Assembly: GCA_041071465.1 (NCBI GenBank)
Contig: CP163498.1
Span: forward strand, 6,094,001-6,158,000
From: Pseudomonas putida
GTDB lineage: Bacteria > Pseudomonadota > Gammaproteobacteria > Pseudomonadales > Pseudomonadaceae
Length of the DNA stretch: 64,000 bases
Reading direction: 5' to 3'
Position numbers and translations under genes: made by a program. Within the stretch, counting starts at the first letter, position 1; each line of letters opens with the position of its first letter. The notes beneath the pieces are model-generated. The model worked only from the letters and a program-made list of their open reading frames with translations, was not told where the DNA came from and did not search any database. Shown here one piece after another: positions 54,713-64,000 of the stretch.

Positions 54713-55408
54713 TTGATCAATAAAACGTACGAGTCCATCGCCAGCGCGGTGGAAGGAATCACCGACGGTTCGACCATCATGGTCGGTGGCTTCGGCACTG
54801 CCGGCATGCCGTCCGAGCTGATCGATGGCCTGATCGCAACCGGTGCCCGCGACCTGACCATCATCAGCAACAACGCCGGTAACGGCGAGATCGGCCTGGC
54901 CGCCTTGCTCATGGCAGGCAGCGTGCGCAAGGTGGTCTGCTCATTCCCGCGCCAATCCGACTCCTACGTGTTCGACGAACTGTACCGGGCCGGCAAGATC
55001 GAATTGGAAGTGGTGCCGCAAGGCAACCTGGCCGAGCGTATCCGCGCAGCCGGTTCGGGCATCGGTGCGTTCTTCTCGCCGACCGGCTACGGCACCCTGC
55101 TGGCCGAAGGCAAGGAAACCCGTGAAATCGACGGCCGCATGTACGTGCTGGAAATGCCATTGCACGCCGACTTCGCACTGATCAAGGCGCACAAGGGTGA
55201 CCGTTGGGGCAACCTGACCTACCGCAAAGCCGCGCGCAACTTCGGGCCGATCATGGCCATGGCCGCCAAGACTGCCATCGCCCAGGTCGACCAGGTTGTC
55301 GAACTCGGTGAACTGGACCCGGAACACATCATCACTCCGGGTATCTTCGTCCAGCGCGTGGTCGCCGTCACCGGCGCTGCCGCTTCTTCGATTGCCAAAG
55401 CTGTCTGA
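54713..55408 (+). CDS. pcaI: 3-Oxoadipate CoA-transferase subunit A
   Basis: This 231-residue protein reads INKTYESIASAVEGITDGST, with the CoA-transferase family I glycine loop VGGFGTAGMPSELIDGL. It forms the transferase with PcaJ, passing CoA from succinyl-CoA to 3-oxoadipate. The start is TTG 54713: CAGGAG lies seven bases before it and the ATG upstream is in a worse context. It leads pcaIJ, preceded by the PcaR site. Confidence 0.97.
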   Translation: MINKTYESIASAVEGITDGSTIMVGGFGTAGMPSELIDGLIATGARDLTIISNNAGNGEIGLAALLMAGSVRKVVCSFPRQSDSYVFDELYRAGKIELEVVPQGNLAERIRAAGSGIGAFFSPTGYGTLLAEGKETREIDGRMYVLEMPLHADFALIKAHKGDRWGNLTYRKAARNFGPIMAMAAKTAIAQVDQVVELGELDPEHIITPGIFVQRVVAVTGAAASSIAKAV

Positions 55409-55416
55409 GGCCTGCC

Positions 55417-56058
55417 ATGACCATCACCAAAAAGCTCTCCCGCACCGAGATGGCCCAACGCGTGGCCGCAGACATTCAAGAAGGCGCGTACGTAAACCTG
55501 GGCATTGGCGCACCGACCCTGGTGGCCAACTACCTGGGCGACAAGGAAGTATTCCTGCACAGCGAGAACGGCCTGCTGGGCATGGGCCCAAGCCCAGCGC
55601 CGGGCGAGGAAGACGATGACCTGATCAACGCCGGCAAGCAGCACGTCACCCTGCTGACCGGCGGTGCATTCTTCCACCATGCCGACTCGTTCTCGATGAT
55701 GCGTGGCGGCCACCTGGACATCGCCGTACTGGGCGCCTTCCAGGTGTCGGTCAAGGGCGACCTGGCCAACTGGCACACCGGTGCCGAAGGTTCGATCCCC
55801 GCCGTGGGCGGTGCGATGGACCTGGCCACCGGCGCCCGCCAGGTGTTCGTGATGATGGACCACCTGACCAAGACCGGCGAAAGCAAGCTGGTGCCCGCGT
55901 GCACCTACCCGCTGACCGGTATTGGTTGCGTCAGCCGCATTTACACCGACCTGGCCGTGCTGGAAGTAACGCCTGAAGGCCTGAAAGTGGTCGAGATTTG
56001 CGCGGACATCGACTTTGACGAGCTGCAGAAGCTGAGTGGTGTGCCGCTGATCAAGTGA
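55417..56058 (+). CDS. pcaJ: 3-Oxoadipate CoA-transferase subunit B
   Basis: This 213-residue protein starts MTITKKLSRTEMAQRVAADI. The active-site glutamate is in LHSENGLLGMGPSP, and the GGHLDIAVLGAFQVS segment is family-typical. It pairs with PcaI. GAGG lies eight bases before the ATG and the two genes are eight bases apart. Together they make the CoA ester that PcaF then splits to acetyl-CoA and succinyl-CoA. Confidence 0.97.
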   Translation: MTITKKLSRTEMAQRVAADIQEGAYVNLGIGAPTLVANYLGDKEVFLHSENGLLGMGPSPAPGEEDDDLINAGKQHVTLLTGGAFFHHADSFSMMRGGHLDIAVLGAFQVSVKGDLANWHTGAEGSIPAVGGAMDLATGARQVFVMMDHLTKTGESKLVPACTYPLTGIGCVSRIYTDLAVLEVTPEGLKVVEICADIDFDELQKLSGVPLIK

Positions 56059-56079
56059 TGTTTTGATCGACGCAGACCT

Positions 56080-56177
56080 GTGTAGGAGCGGCCTTGTGTC
56101 GCGAAAGGGCTGCGAAGCAGCCCCGGCAGTTGTTGATGTAACGCTGAAATCCGGGGGGCTGCCTTGCAGCCCCCAAG
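56080..56177. repeat. Paired REP elements after pcaJ
   Basis: The first unit (56080-56125) reads TGTGTAGGAGCGGCCTTGTG then a GGGCTGC/GCAGCCC stem, the common P. putida REP. A second stem GGGGGCTGC/GCAGCCCCC follows near 56154-56175 in opposite orientation. Such pairs lie in many P. putida intergenic gaps. Confidence 0.75.
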
Positions 56178-56301
56178 ACACCAGCAACACCCACTATCCC
56201 ACCACCCCAGCCCGCAATCGCAGCAGGCTAGGCCTTGGGCTGCGCATTGGCCAAGGCGGTGATGGATGATGCCGAGCTGCGCATGTGCGCTGCGCTCAAA
56301 A

Positions 56302-56475
56302 TTAGGCGTTGTTGCGCGGGGCACGTTGAAAACGGGTAACTGCGATTTGAACAACACCGGCCACTAGGCAAAGCACACCTATTTTCCAACCCCCTTCCAG
56401 GCCGAAGTGCTCCGCTATCTTCCCGGCGATGATCACGCTTACGAAAATGGCGGCGGGCAGGATCAGCTTGTTCAT
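56302..56475 (-). CDS. Small one/two-TM protein, 57 residues
   Basis: ATG 56475 reads MNKLILPAAIFVSVIIAGKI, then KIAEHFGLEGGWKIGVLCLV. It has two short hydrophobic stretches and a basic end (RFQRAPRNNA). GAGGCCGAA lies before the start. It is not recognised and lies beside tRNA-Ser. Confidence 0.6.
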   Translation of the reverse strand: MNKLILPAAIFVSVIIAGKIAEHFGLEGGWKIGVLCLVAGVVQIAVTRFQRAPRNNA

Positions 56476-56607
56476 TTCGGCCTCCAGGTGCGAACGGCAT
56501 AGATCGTGAGGGGCACAGCCTACGCAGCGCCGGCGTGCGAGAGATCTCTGGGCGCAAAGTCGAACCGCCCCACTCCACAGGCCCGTTCTTACAGGCCCCA
56601 AAAACGC

Positions 56608-56633
56608 AAAAAGCCCTGAATAATCAGGGCTTT
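56608..56633 (-). terminator. Terminator of tRNA-Ser
   Basis: On the minus strand GCCCTGA and TCAGGGC pair around four bases, followed by TTTTT. It lies six bases after the tRNA CCA end. Confidence 0.85.
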
Positions 56634-56638
56634 GAATA

Positions 56639-56726
56639 TGGCGGAAGCGTAGAGATTCGAACTCTAGGATAGTTGCCCATCGACGGTTTTCAAGACCGTT
56701 GCCTTAAACCACTCGGCCACGCTTCC
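56639..56726 (-). tRNA. tRNA-Ser (UGA)
   Basis: An 88-nt gene, acceptor GGAAGCG/CGCTTCC, encoded CCA, long variable arm. Anticodon TGA (complement of 56690-56692) lies in loop CTTGAAA. Confidence 0.96.
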
Positions 56727-56859
56727 AGCTCGTTTTGCGGCCGCCATCATACCGTAATGAAACACGCTGTCAAACTCTCTGTGTCGCGGGTTGCAGGAGC
56801 TCTGATAGACTCCTAGCATCTGAACGTTCGAAACCACAGGTTTACCAAGGAGTGTCGCC

Positions 56860-57531
56860 ATGCGCGAACAGGATTACGCCGTACACCACGGCCAGCAGGT
56901 CGAGCAGCAGGAGATCAGCAAGGTCCTGCGCAACACGTACAGCCTGCTGGCGCTTACCCTCGCCTTCAGCGGTGTCATGGCTTTCGTTGCCCAGCAGATG
57001 CGTGTCGGCTACCCGAACGTGTTCGTGGTGCTGATCGGCTTCTACGGGCTGTTCTTCCTTACCAATAAACTGCGTGATTCCGCCTGGGGCCTGGTGTCCA
57101 CCTTCGCCCTCACCGGCTTCATGGGCTTCATTCTCGGCCCAATCCTCAACCGTTACCTGGGCATGGCCGGTGGCGCTGAAGTGGTCAGCTCGGCATTCGC
57201 CATGACTGCGCTGGTATTTGGTGGTCTGTCGGCCTATGTGCTGATTACCCGCAAGGACATGAGCTTCCTCAGCGGCTTCATCACTGCTGGCTTCTTTGTT
57301 CTGCTGGGCGCTGTCGTGGCCAGCTTCTTCTTCCAGATCAGCGGCCTGCAGCTGGCGATCAGCGCTGGTTTCGTGCTGTTCTCGTCGGTGTGCATCCTGT
57401 TCCAGACCAGCGCGATCATTCATGGTGGCGAGCGCAACTACATCATGGCGACCATCAGCTTGTATGTTTCGATCTACAACCTGTTCGTCAGCCTGCTGCA
57501 GCTGTTTGGCATCATGGGTCGTGATGACTGA
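56860..57531 (+). CDS. yccA: Bax1-inhibitor-family membrane protein YccA
   Basis: This 223-residue protein with seven helices starts MREQDYAVHHGQQVEQQEIS. The family motifs include LRNTYSLLALTLAFSGVMA, GFMGFILGPILNRYLG, SAFAMTALVFGGLSAYVLIT and the YNLFVSLLQLFG end. YccA modulates the FtsH protease in E. coli. AAGGAG precedes the ATG. It is monocistronic with its own terminator. Confidence 0.95.
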   Translation: MREQDYAVHHGQQVEQQEISKVLRNTYSLLALTLAFSGVMAFVAQQMRVGYPNVFVVLIGFYGLFFLTNKLRDSAWGLVSTFALTGFMGFILGPILNRYLGMAGGAEVVSSAFAMTALVFGGLSAYVLITRKDMSFLSGFITAGFFVLLGAVVASFFFQISGLQLAISAGFVLFSSVCILFQTSAIIHGGERNYIMATISLYVSIYNLFVSLLQLFGIMGRDD

Positions 57532-57547
57532 TTGACTGGTGTAAGAG

Positions 57548-57573
57548 AAAGCCCGCCTCGGCGGGCTTTTTTT
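57548..57573 (+). terminator. Terminator of yccA
   Basis: AAAGCCCGC and GCGGGCTTT pair around CTCG, then a T run. Confidence 0.9.
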
Positions 57574-57710
57574 GCACCCAGTGGATTGACTTAAAAGTCA
57601 GCTTATTGGATGCATACCCGCCGATCATGCCGCTATCGTGCTTTTCTCTACCGTAATCCTCCGTCACCCCGTAGAATGCGCTCCTTTTTCTTCCGGGGCA
57701 GCTTTCAGCA

Positions 57711-59089
57711 ATGAGCTCACACGAACACAGCCCAGGCGCAGCGGCGCCTGCCAATGAACTGGTGCTTGGCCTTGAGGACAAGCCACGGCTGTTGATCGGC
57801 CTGCTGGCAGCCCTGCAGCACCTGCTGGCGATCATTGTGCCGATCGTCACCCCTGGCCTGCTGATCTGCCAGGCGCTGGGCGTTTCGGCGCGTGATACCA
57901 ACCTGATCGTTTCCATGTCGCTGGTGATCTCCGGTATTGCCACCTTCGTCCAGTGCAAACGCTTCGGCCCATTTGGCGCCGGGCTGCTGATCGTTCAGGG
58001 CACCAGCTTCAATTTCGTAGGCCCGCTGATTGCCGGCGGCGCGCTAATGGTCAAGCAAGGCACGCCCGTTGAAGGGGTGATGGCGGCCATTTTTGGTGTG
58101 GTGATTGCGGGCTCGTTCGTCGAGATGGGGGTGTCGCGCATTCTGCCCTTCGTCAAACGCCTGATCACCCCGCTGGTGACGGGCATCGTCGTGCTGATGA
58201 TCGGCCTGACCTTGATCAAGGTAGGCCTGATAAGCATGGGTGGCGGCTTTGGTGCCATGGCCAACGGCACCTTCGCCAATGGCGAAAACCTGCTGCTGTC
58301 GGGCGTGGTGCTGGCGATTATCGTGATCCTTAACCGCATTCCCGTGGTGTGGATGCGCAGTTGTGCCATCGTCATCGCCCTGGCGGTCGGCTACGCGCTG
58401 GCCGGCTACATGGGCCGCCTGGACTTCACCGGCATGCACGAGGCCGCGCTGTTCCAGGTGCCGACGCCGCTGCACTTCGGCCTGGGCTTTTCCTGGGCGC
58501 TGTTCATTCCGATGCTGGTGATTTACCTGGTCACTTCGCTGGAAGCCATTGGTGACGTGACCGCCACCAGCAAGGTGTCGCGCCAGCCGGTCGAAGGGCC
58601 GGTATGGATGCAGCGGATCAAGGGCGGTGTACTGGTCAACGGCGCCAACTCGCTGCTGGCCGGCTTGTTCAACACCTTCCCTAGTTCGATCTTTGCCCAG
58701 AACAACGGGGTAATTCAGCTGACCGGGATTGCCAGCCGCCATATCGGTATGTGGATTGCCGTGATGCTGGTGCTGCTGGGGCTGTTCCCAGCGTTGCCGG
58801 GGTGATCCAGGCGGTGCCAGAGCCGGTGCTGGGTGGCGCGGCCATGGTGATGTTCGGGGCGGTTGCGGCTTCGGGCATCAACATTCTGGCCAGCACCCGG
58901 CTGGATCGTCGCGCGCTGCTGATCATTGCCGTGTCGTTGGCACTGGGCCTGGGTGTGGCGCAGGTGCCGGAGTTCCTGGCGCACATGCCGGCGGCGATTC
59001 GCAATGTGCTGGAGTCGGGTGTGGCCACCGGGGGGATCTGTGCCCTGGTGCTGAACTGGTTCTTGCCGGAAAGCAAGGAACAGGCGTAA
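57711..59089 (+). pseudogene. Uracil/xanthine (NCS2) permease, frameshifted
   Basis: The protein reads MSSHEHSPGAAAPANELVLG through NCS2 helices (LLIGLLAALQHLLAIIVPIV, QGTSFNFVGPLIAGGAL, SSIFAQNNGVIQLTGIASRH) to a TGA near 58803. The same sequence continues in the -1 frame from AGVIQAVPEPVLGGAAMVMF to 59089. One G added near 58793 (GCG|GTTGCC) gives a whole protein of about 459 residues. The family imports uracil, xanthine or uric acid with H+. The NNGVIQLTG motif favours a xanthine-type carrier. Loss of one base in a G run may be a sequencing error. Confidence 0.9.
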
Positions 59090-59109
59090 GTCTGGTGTCT
59101 ACCTGTTAG

Positions 59110-59162
59110 GGCCATGGGGGGCTGCCATGCAGCCCATCGCGACACAAGGCCGCTCCTGCAAG
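59110..59162. repeat. REP element
   Basis: GGGGGGCTGC, a GCAGCCC stem and CGCGACACAAGGCCGCTCCTGC, the REP in the opposite orientation from that after pcaJ. Confidence 0.7.
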
Positions 59163-59189
59163 GGATCGCACAGGCCTGGGGAATCAATA

Positions 59190-59229
59190 GAAGCCCGCGC
59201 CGCTTGCACAAGCGGGCGCGGGCTTTTTT
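59190..59229 (+). terminator. Terminator before tusD
   Basis: AAGCCCGCGCCGCTT pairs with AAGCGGGCGCGGGCTT around GCAC, followed by TTTT. It ends the permease transcript. Confidence 0.85.
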
Positions 59230-59266
59230 GCTTTATCATGGCAGCATTCCTTTGCATGAGTTATCC

Positions 59267-59658
59267 ATGAAATTCGCTATCGCGGTGTTCTCCCGGCCCA
59301 TGCGCCCTCCTCGCGGCGTGCCTTGCGCTATGCCGAGGCAGTGCTGGCCGGCGGGCATGAGATTGCCCGGCTGTTCTTCTATCAGGACGGGGTGCACAGT
59401 GCCTCGGCCAACGTGGTCGCCCCCCAGGACGAACTGGACGTGGCTGGCCAGTGGCGTACCTTTATCGAGACCCACCAGTTGGACGCCGTGGTGTGCATCG
59501 CCGCTGCCCTGCGCCGTGGCGTGCTCGATGAAGCCGAAGCCAACCGTTACCAGCGCCCGGCCGTGAACCTGCCCAAACCTTGGGAACTGTCGGGGCTTGG
59601 CCAACTGCATGAAGCGGCGCAGGTTGCTGACCGCCTTGTCTGCTTCGGAGGCGATTGA
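59267..59658 (+). pseudogene. tusD: tRNA 2-thiolation sulfur carrier TusD, frameshifted start
   Basis: ATG 59267 reads MKFAIAVFS; the frame then breaks in the CCC run at 59292-59294. One more C gives PAHAPSSRRALRYAEAVLAG and the rest of TusD without other change, to 59658 (with LDAVVCIAAALRRG carrying the sulfur-accepting Cys). TusD is the sulfur-carrying member of TusBCD, feeding s2U34 of tRNA. It leads tusDCBE-ybiB. Because the break falls in a homopolymer of an otherwise intact core gene, a sequencing slip is likely. Confidence 0.9.
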
Positions 59659-59659
59659 A

Positions 59660-60019
59660 ATGGCTAAATCCATGTTGATCATCAGCCGCCAGGCCCCGTG
59701 GAACGGCCCATCGGCCCGTGAGGCACTGGACATCGCCCTGGCCGGCGGGGCATTCGACCTGCCGCTGGGCATGCTGTTTCTGGACGACGGCGTGTTCCAG
59801 CTCGCTCCCGGCCAGCAACCCACCGAGGTGCAACAGAAGAACCTGGCCGCTAACCTGCAAGCGCTGCCGATGTTCGGTGTAGAGGAACTGTTCGCTTGCA
59901 GCCACAGCCTCACCCGCCGCGGCCTGGCAGCCGATACCCTGGCACTGCCGGTGCAAGTGCTCGATGACGCGGCCTTGTCCGCGCTGATCGCCCGTTTTGA
60001 CCAGGTGATAACACTTTGA
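59660..60019 (+). CDS. tusC: TusC (DsrF family) sulfur-relay protein
   Basis: This 119-residue protein starts MAKSMLIISRQAPWNGPSAR. The DsrE/F fold and the ALPMFGVEELFACSHSL segment fit TusC, the middle subunit of the TusBCD heterohexamer. It starts one base after the tusD stop. Its last base is the first base of the tusB start codon, as in a coupled operon. Confidence 0.93.
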   Translation: MAKSMLIISRQAPWNGPSAREALDIALAGGAFDLPLGMLFLDDGVFQLAPGQQPTEVQQKNLAANLQALPMFGVEELFACSHSLTRRGLAADTLALPVQVLDDAALSALIARFDQVITL

Positions 60020-60316
60020 TGACGACCCTGCATGTAAATTGCCCACTCCCCGTTTGGCGACGAGCGCCTGGCCAGCTGCCTGCGCCTGCTCGGAGCCGAC
60101 GACGCGCTGCTACTGTGCGGCGATGCGGTGTATGCCCTGCGCTGCGGCAGCGAGCCGCACCGCCAGCTGCAAGGTGCCGGCCTAGCCACACGCCTGTTCG
60201 CCCTGAACGAAGACCTGCAAGCCCGCGCCATCGACAACGAACTGGCCAAAGCCGTGGACTACGCCGGGTTCGTCGAACTGTCGCTTCACTACGACAAGGT
60301 CAATAGCTGGCTATGA
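60019..60316 (+). pseudogene. tusB: TusB (DsrH family), frameshifted
   Basis: ATG 60019 reads MTTLHV; then the frame is lost at AAA (60036-60038). Removing one A gives IAHSPFGDERLASCLRLLG and, in the other frame, YALRCGSEPHRQ to 60316. The intact protein of about 98 residues is the third TusBCD subunit. The stop overlaps the tusE start (ATGA). A one-base insertion in an A run in a conserved operon points to base-calling error. Confidence 0.88.
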
Positions 60317-60648
60317 GTACGCTCACCGTTGGCGATCAAGCGATCGCCCTGGACAAGGACGGCTTCCTGGTCGACCTGCAAGACTGGTCCCACGCTGCTG
60401 CCGAGGCCTTGGCCGAACGCGAAGGCATCCTGCTGACGGCGGACCACTGGGAGATCCTCGAACTGTTGCGCCAGTTCTACCAGGAATTCCAGCTGTCCCC
60501 GGCCACGCGCCCGCTGATCAAGTACACGGCGCTGAAACTGGGCCCGGACAAGGGCAACAGCCCGCACCTGAACCGCCTGTTCAACGGCACCCCCGCCAAA
60601 CTCGCCGCCAAGCTGGCGGGCCTGCCCAAGCCGACCAACTGCATATGA
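60313..60648 (+). CDS. tusE: TusE (DsrC family) sulfurtransferase
   Basis: This 111-residue protein starts MSTLTVGDQAIALDKDGFLV. It contains ADHWEILELLRQFYQEFQLS and the conserved C-terminal cysteine in GLPKPTNCI. TusE takes sulfur from TusD and hands it to MnmA for tRNA thiolation. It overlaps both neighbours by four bases. Confidence 0.95.
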   Translation: MSTLTVGDQAIALDKDGFLVDLQDWSHAAAEALAEREGILLTADHWEILELLRQFYQEFQLSPATRPLIKYTALKLGPDKGNSPHLNRLFNGTPAKLAAKLAGLPKPTNCI

Positions 60649-61646
60649 CCGACCCTCGTCCGCTCACCCTGGAAACTCCCGCCGAACACCCGTTCGCCGA
60701 ATTCGTGCGCATTCTCGGCAAAGGCAAGCGCGGTGCGCGCGGCCTGACCCGCGAAGAAGCCCGTGCTGCCATGACCCTGCTGCTGGAAGGCAAGGTCGAA
60801 GACACTCAGCTGGGCGCCTTCCTCATGCTGCTGCGGCACAAGGAAGAAAGCGCCGAAGAACTGGCCGGCTTCACCGAGGCCCTGCGCTCCCACCTGCAGG
60901 CACCGCGCATCGCCGTGGACCTGGACTGGCCCACTTACGCCGGCAAGAAGCGCCACCTGCCCTGGTACCTGTTGGCTGCCAAGTGCCTGGCCAACAATGG
61001 CGTGCGCATCCTGATGCACGGCGGTGGCGCGCACACCGCCGGGCGCATGTACAGCGAACAGTTGCTCGAACGGTTGCAGATCCCGCTGTGCCGCGATTGG
61101 GATGCAGTCGGCAACGCACTGGACCAGCATCAGTTGGCGTTCTTCCCGCTGCACGATTGGGCGCCGCAATTGCAGCGCATGATCGACCTGCGCAACACCT
61201 TGGGCCTGCGCTCACCGATCCACTCGCTGGCCCGGGTGCTCAACCCGCTGGGTGCGCGCTGTGGCCTGCAAAGCATCTTCCATCCCGGCTATCAGGCCGT
61301 GCACCGCGAGGCTAGCCGGCTGCTGGGCGATCATGCCGTGGTGATCAAGGGCGACGGTGGCGAGATCGAGGTCAACCCTGATGTCATCAGCCACCTCTAC
61401 GGCACCACGGCGGGCGAAGCGTGGGACGAAGAGTGGCCAGCGCTGAGCGAGCGCCGACATGTCAAACCGCCCAGCCTGCAGGCCGAACAGTTGCTGGCGT
61501 TCTGGCGTGGCGAGATTGAAGACAGCTATGGCGAGAAGGCCGTCATCGCCACCATGGCCCTGGCATTGCGGGGCTTAGGGCGGGACCGCGAACAAGCGTT
61601 TGCGACAGCTCAAGGCTATTGGAACACGCGAAACCGATCGATTTAA
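60645..61646 (+). CDS. ybiB: YbiB/TrpD2-like glycosyl-transferase-fold protein
   Basis: This 333-residue protein resembles anthranilate phosphoribosyltransferase: the helical N-terminal domain GKRGARGLTREEARAAM and ATMALALRG, then MHGGGAHTAGRMYSEQLL in place of the TrpD GTGGD loop. YbiB binds nucleic acids and lacks PRPP activity in known cases. It overlaps tusE by four bases, so it is cotranscribed; the link to thiolation is by position only. Confidence 0.88.
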   Translation: MTDPRPLTLETPAEHPFAEFVRILGKGKRGARGLTREEARAAMTLLLEGKVEDTQLGAFLMLLRHKEESAEELAGFTEALRSHLQAPRIAVDLDWPTYAGKKRHLPWYLLAAKCLANNGVRILMHGGGAHTAGRMYSEQLLERLQIPLCRDWDAVGNALDQHQLAFFPLHDWAPQLQRMIDLRNTLGLRSPIHSLARVLNPLGARCGLQSIFHPGYQAVHREASRLLGDHAVVIKGDGGEIEVNPDVISHLYGTTAGEAWDEEWPALSERRHVKPPSLQAEQLLAFWRGEIEDSYGEKAVIATMALALRGLGRDREQAFATAQGYWNTRNRSI

Positions 61647-61742
61647 CCGATCGTATAACCCCGATCTTTGCGCTATTTGTTCGAACGATTTGGCCTAGAC
61701 TGGGCTCCAACGAGAAATCACTTTGTACCGAGGAGCTCACTC

Positions 61743-62701
61743 ATGGGCCTTTTGATCGACGGCCGCTGGCATGACCAGTGGTATGAAAACGGCAAGGACG
61801 GTACGTTCAAACGCGAAAACGCCCAACGCCGCAATCAACTCCCCGCCCCCGAAGCCGGCCGTTACCACCTGTACGTCTCGCTGGCCTGCCCATGGGCTCA
61901 TCGCACCCTGATCTTGCGCACCCTCAAAGGCCTTGAGCCATTGATCGATGTGTCGGTGGTCAGTTGGCTGATGCAAGACCATGGCTGGACCTTCGACCAG
62001 CAGCAAGGCTCCAGCGGCGACCACCTTGGCGCCCTGCAGTATCTGCACCAGCGCTATACCCAGGATGACCCGCATTACACCGGCCGGGTGACCGTGCCTG
62101 TCCTGTGGGACAAGAAAGAGCAGCGCATCGTCAACAACGAATCGTCGGAGATCATCCGTATCTTCAACAGCGCGTTCAACGAGCTGACTGGCAACACCCT
62201 GGATTTGTACCCGAACCACTGCGACCGGTCATCGAGGCGCTGAACGAGCGCATTTATCCGGCGGTGAACAACGGCGTTTACCGGGCAGGCTTTGCCACCA
62301 CGCAAGACGCCTACGAAGCGGCGTTTGATGATGTGTTCAACGAACTGGATTACCTGGAAGACTTGCTAAGCCGCAATCGCTACCTGGCGGGCGAGTACCT
62401 GACTGAGGCCGATGTACGCCTGTTCACCACGCTTGTGCGCTTCGATGCGGTGTACCACGGGCACTTCAAGTGCAACCTGCGGCGCCTGAGCGACTACCAC
62501 AACCTGTCGAACTGGCTGCGCGAGCTGTACCAGTGGCCAGGGGTAGCGGCCACTGTGGATATGGAGCATATACAGAAGCACTACTACATGAGCCACAAGA
62601 CCATCAACCCGAACGGGATAGTGCCTAAAGGGCCTTTGCTGGACTTTGGCGCGCCGCATGATCGGGAGCGGCTGGTGGGCAAGGGGATTTGGCAGGCTTG
62701 A
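61743..62701 (+). pseudogene. yqjG: Glutathionyl-hydroquinone reductase (YqjG/PcpF-type), frameshifted
   Basis: ATG 61743 reads MGLLIDGRWHDQWYENGKDG, then LYVSLACPWAHRTLILRTLK with the active Cys in ACPWAHR. The frame breaks at CAC|TGC (62217-62222). One more C gives LRPVIEALNERIYPAVNNG and the rest to 62701, about 319 residues in all. The family reduces glutathionyl-hydroquinones and removes GSH. GAGGAGCTCACTC precedes the start. It converges with cysG. Confidence 0.9.
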
Positions 62702-62734
62702 GAAAGCCGGGGCTGCTTTGCAGCCCCAGCATTG

Positions 62735-64000
62735 TCAGCTGTTCTGCGAACCTTCGAACCAGGCCAGCTTTTCACGCAACTGCACCACTTCCCCGACAAT
62801 TACCAGGGTTGGCGCATGCACTTCATGCTGGGCCACCAGGCCCGGCAGGTCTGCCAGGGTACCGGTGAACACCCGCTGGTTTCGCGTCGTCCCCTGCTGA
62901 ACCAAAGCAGCCGGTGTGCTGGCCGCTCGCCCATGGCGAATCAACTCGGCGCAAATGGTCGGCAAACCCACCAACCCCATGTAGAACACCAAGGTCTGCG
63001 CTGGCGCCACCAGGTCATTCCACGGCAAGTTGCTGGTGCCATCCTTCAGGTGCCCGGTGACGAAACGCACCGACTGGGCATAGTCGCGGTGAGTCAGCGG
63101 AATGCCGCCATAAGCGGAACAGCCACTGGCCGCCGTGATGCCCGGCACCACCTGGAACGGGATGCCATGCTCGGCCAGCTCCTCGATCTCTTCGCCTCCC
63201 CGGCCGAAGATGAACGGGTCGCCACCCTTCAGGCGCAGCACCCGCTTGCCCTGCTGGGCCAGATCGACCAGCAGGCGGTTGATCTGATCCTGCGGCACGG
63301 CATGCTCAGCGCGGCGCTTGCCCACGTAGATGCGCTCGGCATCCCGCCGGCACATCTCGATAATAGCTGGCGCCACCAGGCGGTCGTACAGCACCACATC
63401 GGCCTGCTGCATCAGGCGCAAGGCTCGGAAGGTCAGCAAGTCCGGATCGCCCGGGCCAGCACCTACCAAGTACACCTCACCGCCCTGCTGCACCGGCGCG
63501 CCTTCTACCATCGCCTGCAACAGGCGCTCGGCTTCAGCGCCCTGCCCGGCCAGCTGGCGCTCGGCGATCGGCCCCTGGAACACGGTTTCCCAGAAGCCGC
63601 GGCGCTGATTGACGTCTGGGTACAAGGATTTGACCTTGTGCCGGAAACGCGCCGCCAGCCCGGCCAGCTCGCCGTAGGCCGAAGGGATCCACGCCTCCAG
63701 CTTGGCGCGAATCAAGCGCGCCAGCACTGGGGCATCACCACCGCTGGAAACCGCAATCACCAGCGGCGAGCGGTCGACGATCGCCGGGAAGATCACCGTG
63801 CACAGGGCCGGCGCATCCACCACGTTGACCGGCAGGCTGAGGGCCTGCGCATCGGCCGACACCTGGGCATTGAGCCCAGGGTCGTCGGTAGCCGCGATCA
63901 CCAGCCGGCAACCGACAAGGTCGGCTGCCTGATAGCCACGCACCAGCACCTCACCGCCACCTTCCCGGGCCAACGCGGCCAACTGGCCGTCGACGTCCGG
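62735..64000 (-). CDS. cysG: Siroheme synthase CysG (5' end outside the window)
   Basis: The readable part includes the end of the NAD-binding precorrin-2 dehydrogenase/ferrochelatase domain ([35 protein letters not shown]), its dimer part, and the whole uroporphyrinogen-III methyltransferase domain ([53 protein letters not shown]). It makes siroheme for sulfite and nitrite reductases. The start lies beyond 64000; about 40-50 residues are missing. Confidence 0.96.
   Translation of the reverse strand, partial: PDVDGQLAALAREGGGEVLVRGYQAADLVGCRLVIAATDDPGLNAQVSADAQALSLPVNVVDAPALCTVIFPAIVDRSPLVIAVSSGGDAPVLARLIRAKLEAWIPSAYGELAGLAARFRHKVKSLYPDVNQRRGFWETVFQGPIAERQLAGQGAEAERLLQAMVEGAPVQQGGEVYLVGAGPGDPDLLTFRALRLMQQADVVLYDRLVAPAIIEMCRRDAERIYVGKRRAEHAVPQDQINRLLVDLAQQGKRVLRLKGGDPFIFGRGGEEIEELAEHGIPFQVVPGITAASGCSAYGGIPLTHRDYAQSVRFVTGHLKDGTSNLPWNDLVAPAQTLVFYMGLVGLPTICAELIRHGRAASTPAALVQQGTTRNQRVFTGTLADLPGLVAQHEVHAPTLVIVGEVVQLREKLAWFEGSQNS

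Overview
The window is about 62% GC and looks like a chromosome segment of a Pseudomonas putida-group bacterium. The main reasons are a complete nic (nicotinate degradation) cluster, a pcaIJ pair preceded by an exact PcaR-type box, P. putida-style REP hairpins, a tusDCBE-ybiB operon and a truncated cysG. No computation was run; all calls rest on reading the translations and the DNA.

Layout. 1-8.3 kb is core genome: the end of modC, topoisomerase IB, a CsrA/Rsm regulator, a PAS-histidine kinase / KaiC-like ATPase / receiver operon, tRNA-Leu(UAA), DoxX, adhP and small ORFs. 8.37-16.1 kb is a decayed prophage or island in tRNA-Cys(GCA). It is bounded by a 93-bp direct repeat (2 mismatches) made of the tRNA 3' half plus its terminator. 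It holds an integrase C-terminal remnant, phage-like fragments, an IS5-family element and several AT-richer orphan genes. 16.2-32.1 kb is mixed core: sohB, SCP2, a phosphotransferase + SDR pair, two GGDEF proteins, a frameshifted SLC13-type transporter, a TauE/SafE permease with a divergent LysR gene, and an exported epoxide-hydrolase-like protein.

32.2-46.4 kb is the nic cluster. NicP and NicT take up nicotinate; NicAB makes 6-hydroxynicotinate; NicC makes 2,5-dihydroxypyridine; NicX opens the ring; NicD, NicF and NicE finish to fumarate with release of formate and ammonia. NicR (MarR) and NicS (TetR) are the regulators, and an XdhC-like factor probably matures NicB. Distinct palindromes lie in the nicC-nicX gap and before nicA. 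46.4-50.3 kb is a salicylate-type module: flavin hydroxylase, AAHS transporter and a NahR-like regulator with an 11-bp inverted-repeat operator candidate. 50.3-54 kb holds an uncharacterised MFS + cytosine-deaminase-like amidohydrolase + LysR set. pcaIJ (54.7-56.1 kb) would take the 3-oxoadipate that catechol from salicylate yields.

56.3-64 kb is core: tRNA-Ser(UGA), yccA, an NCS2 permease, tusDCBE, ybiB, a glutathionyl-hydroquinone reductase and cysG. At least six genes carry one-base indels in short homopolymers (C, G, A or T runs) whose repair restores full-length conserved proteins. Four of these lie between 57.7 and 62.7 kb. This looks more like base-calling error than true gene decay, at least outside the island.
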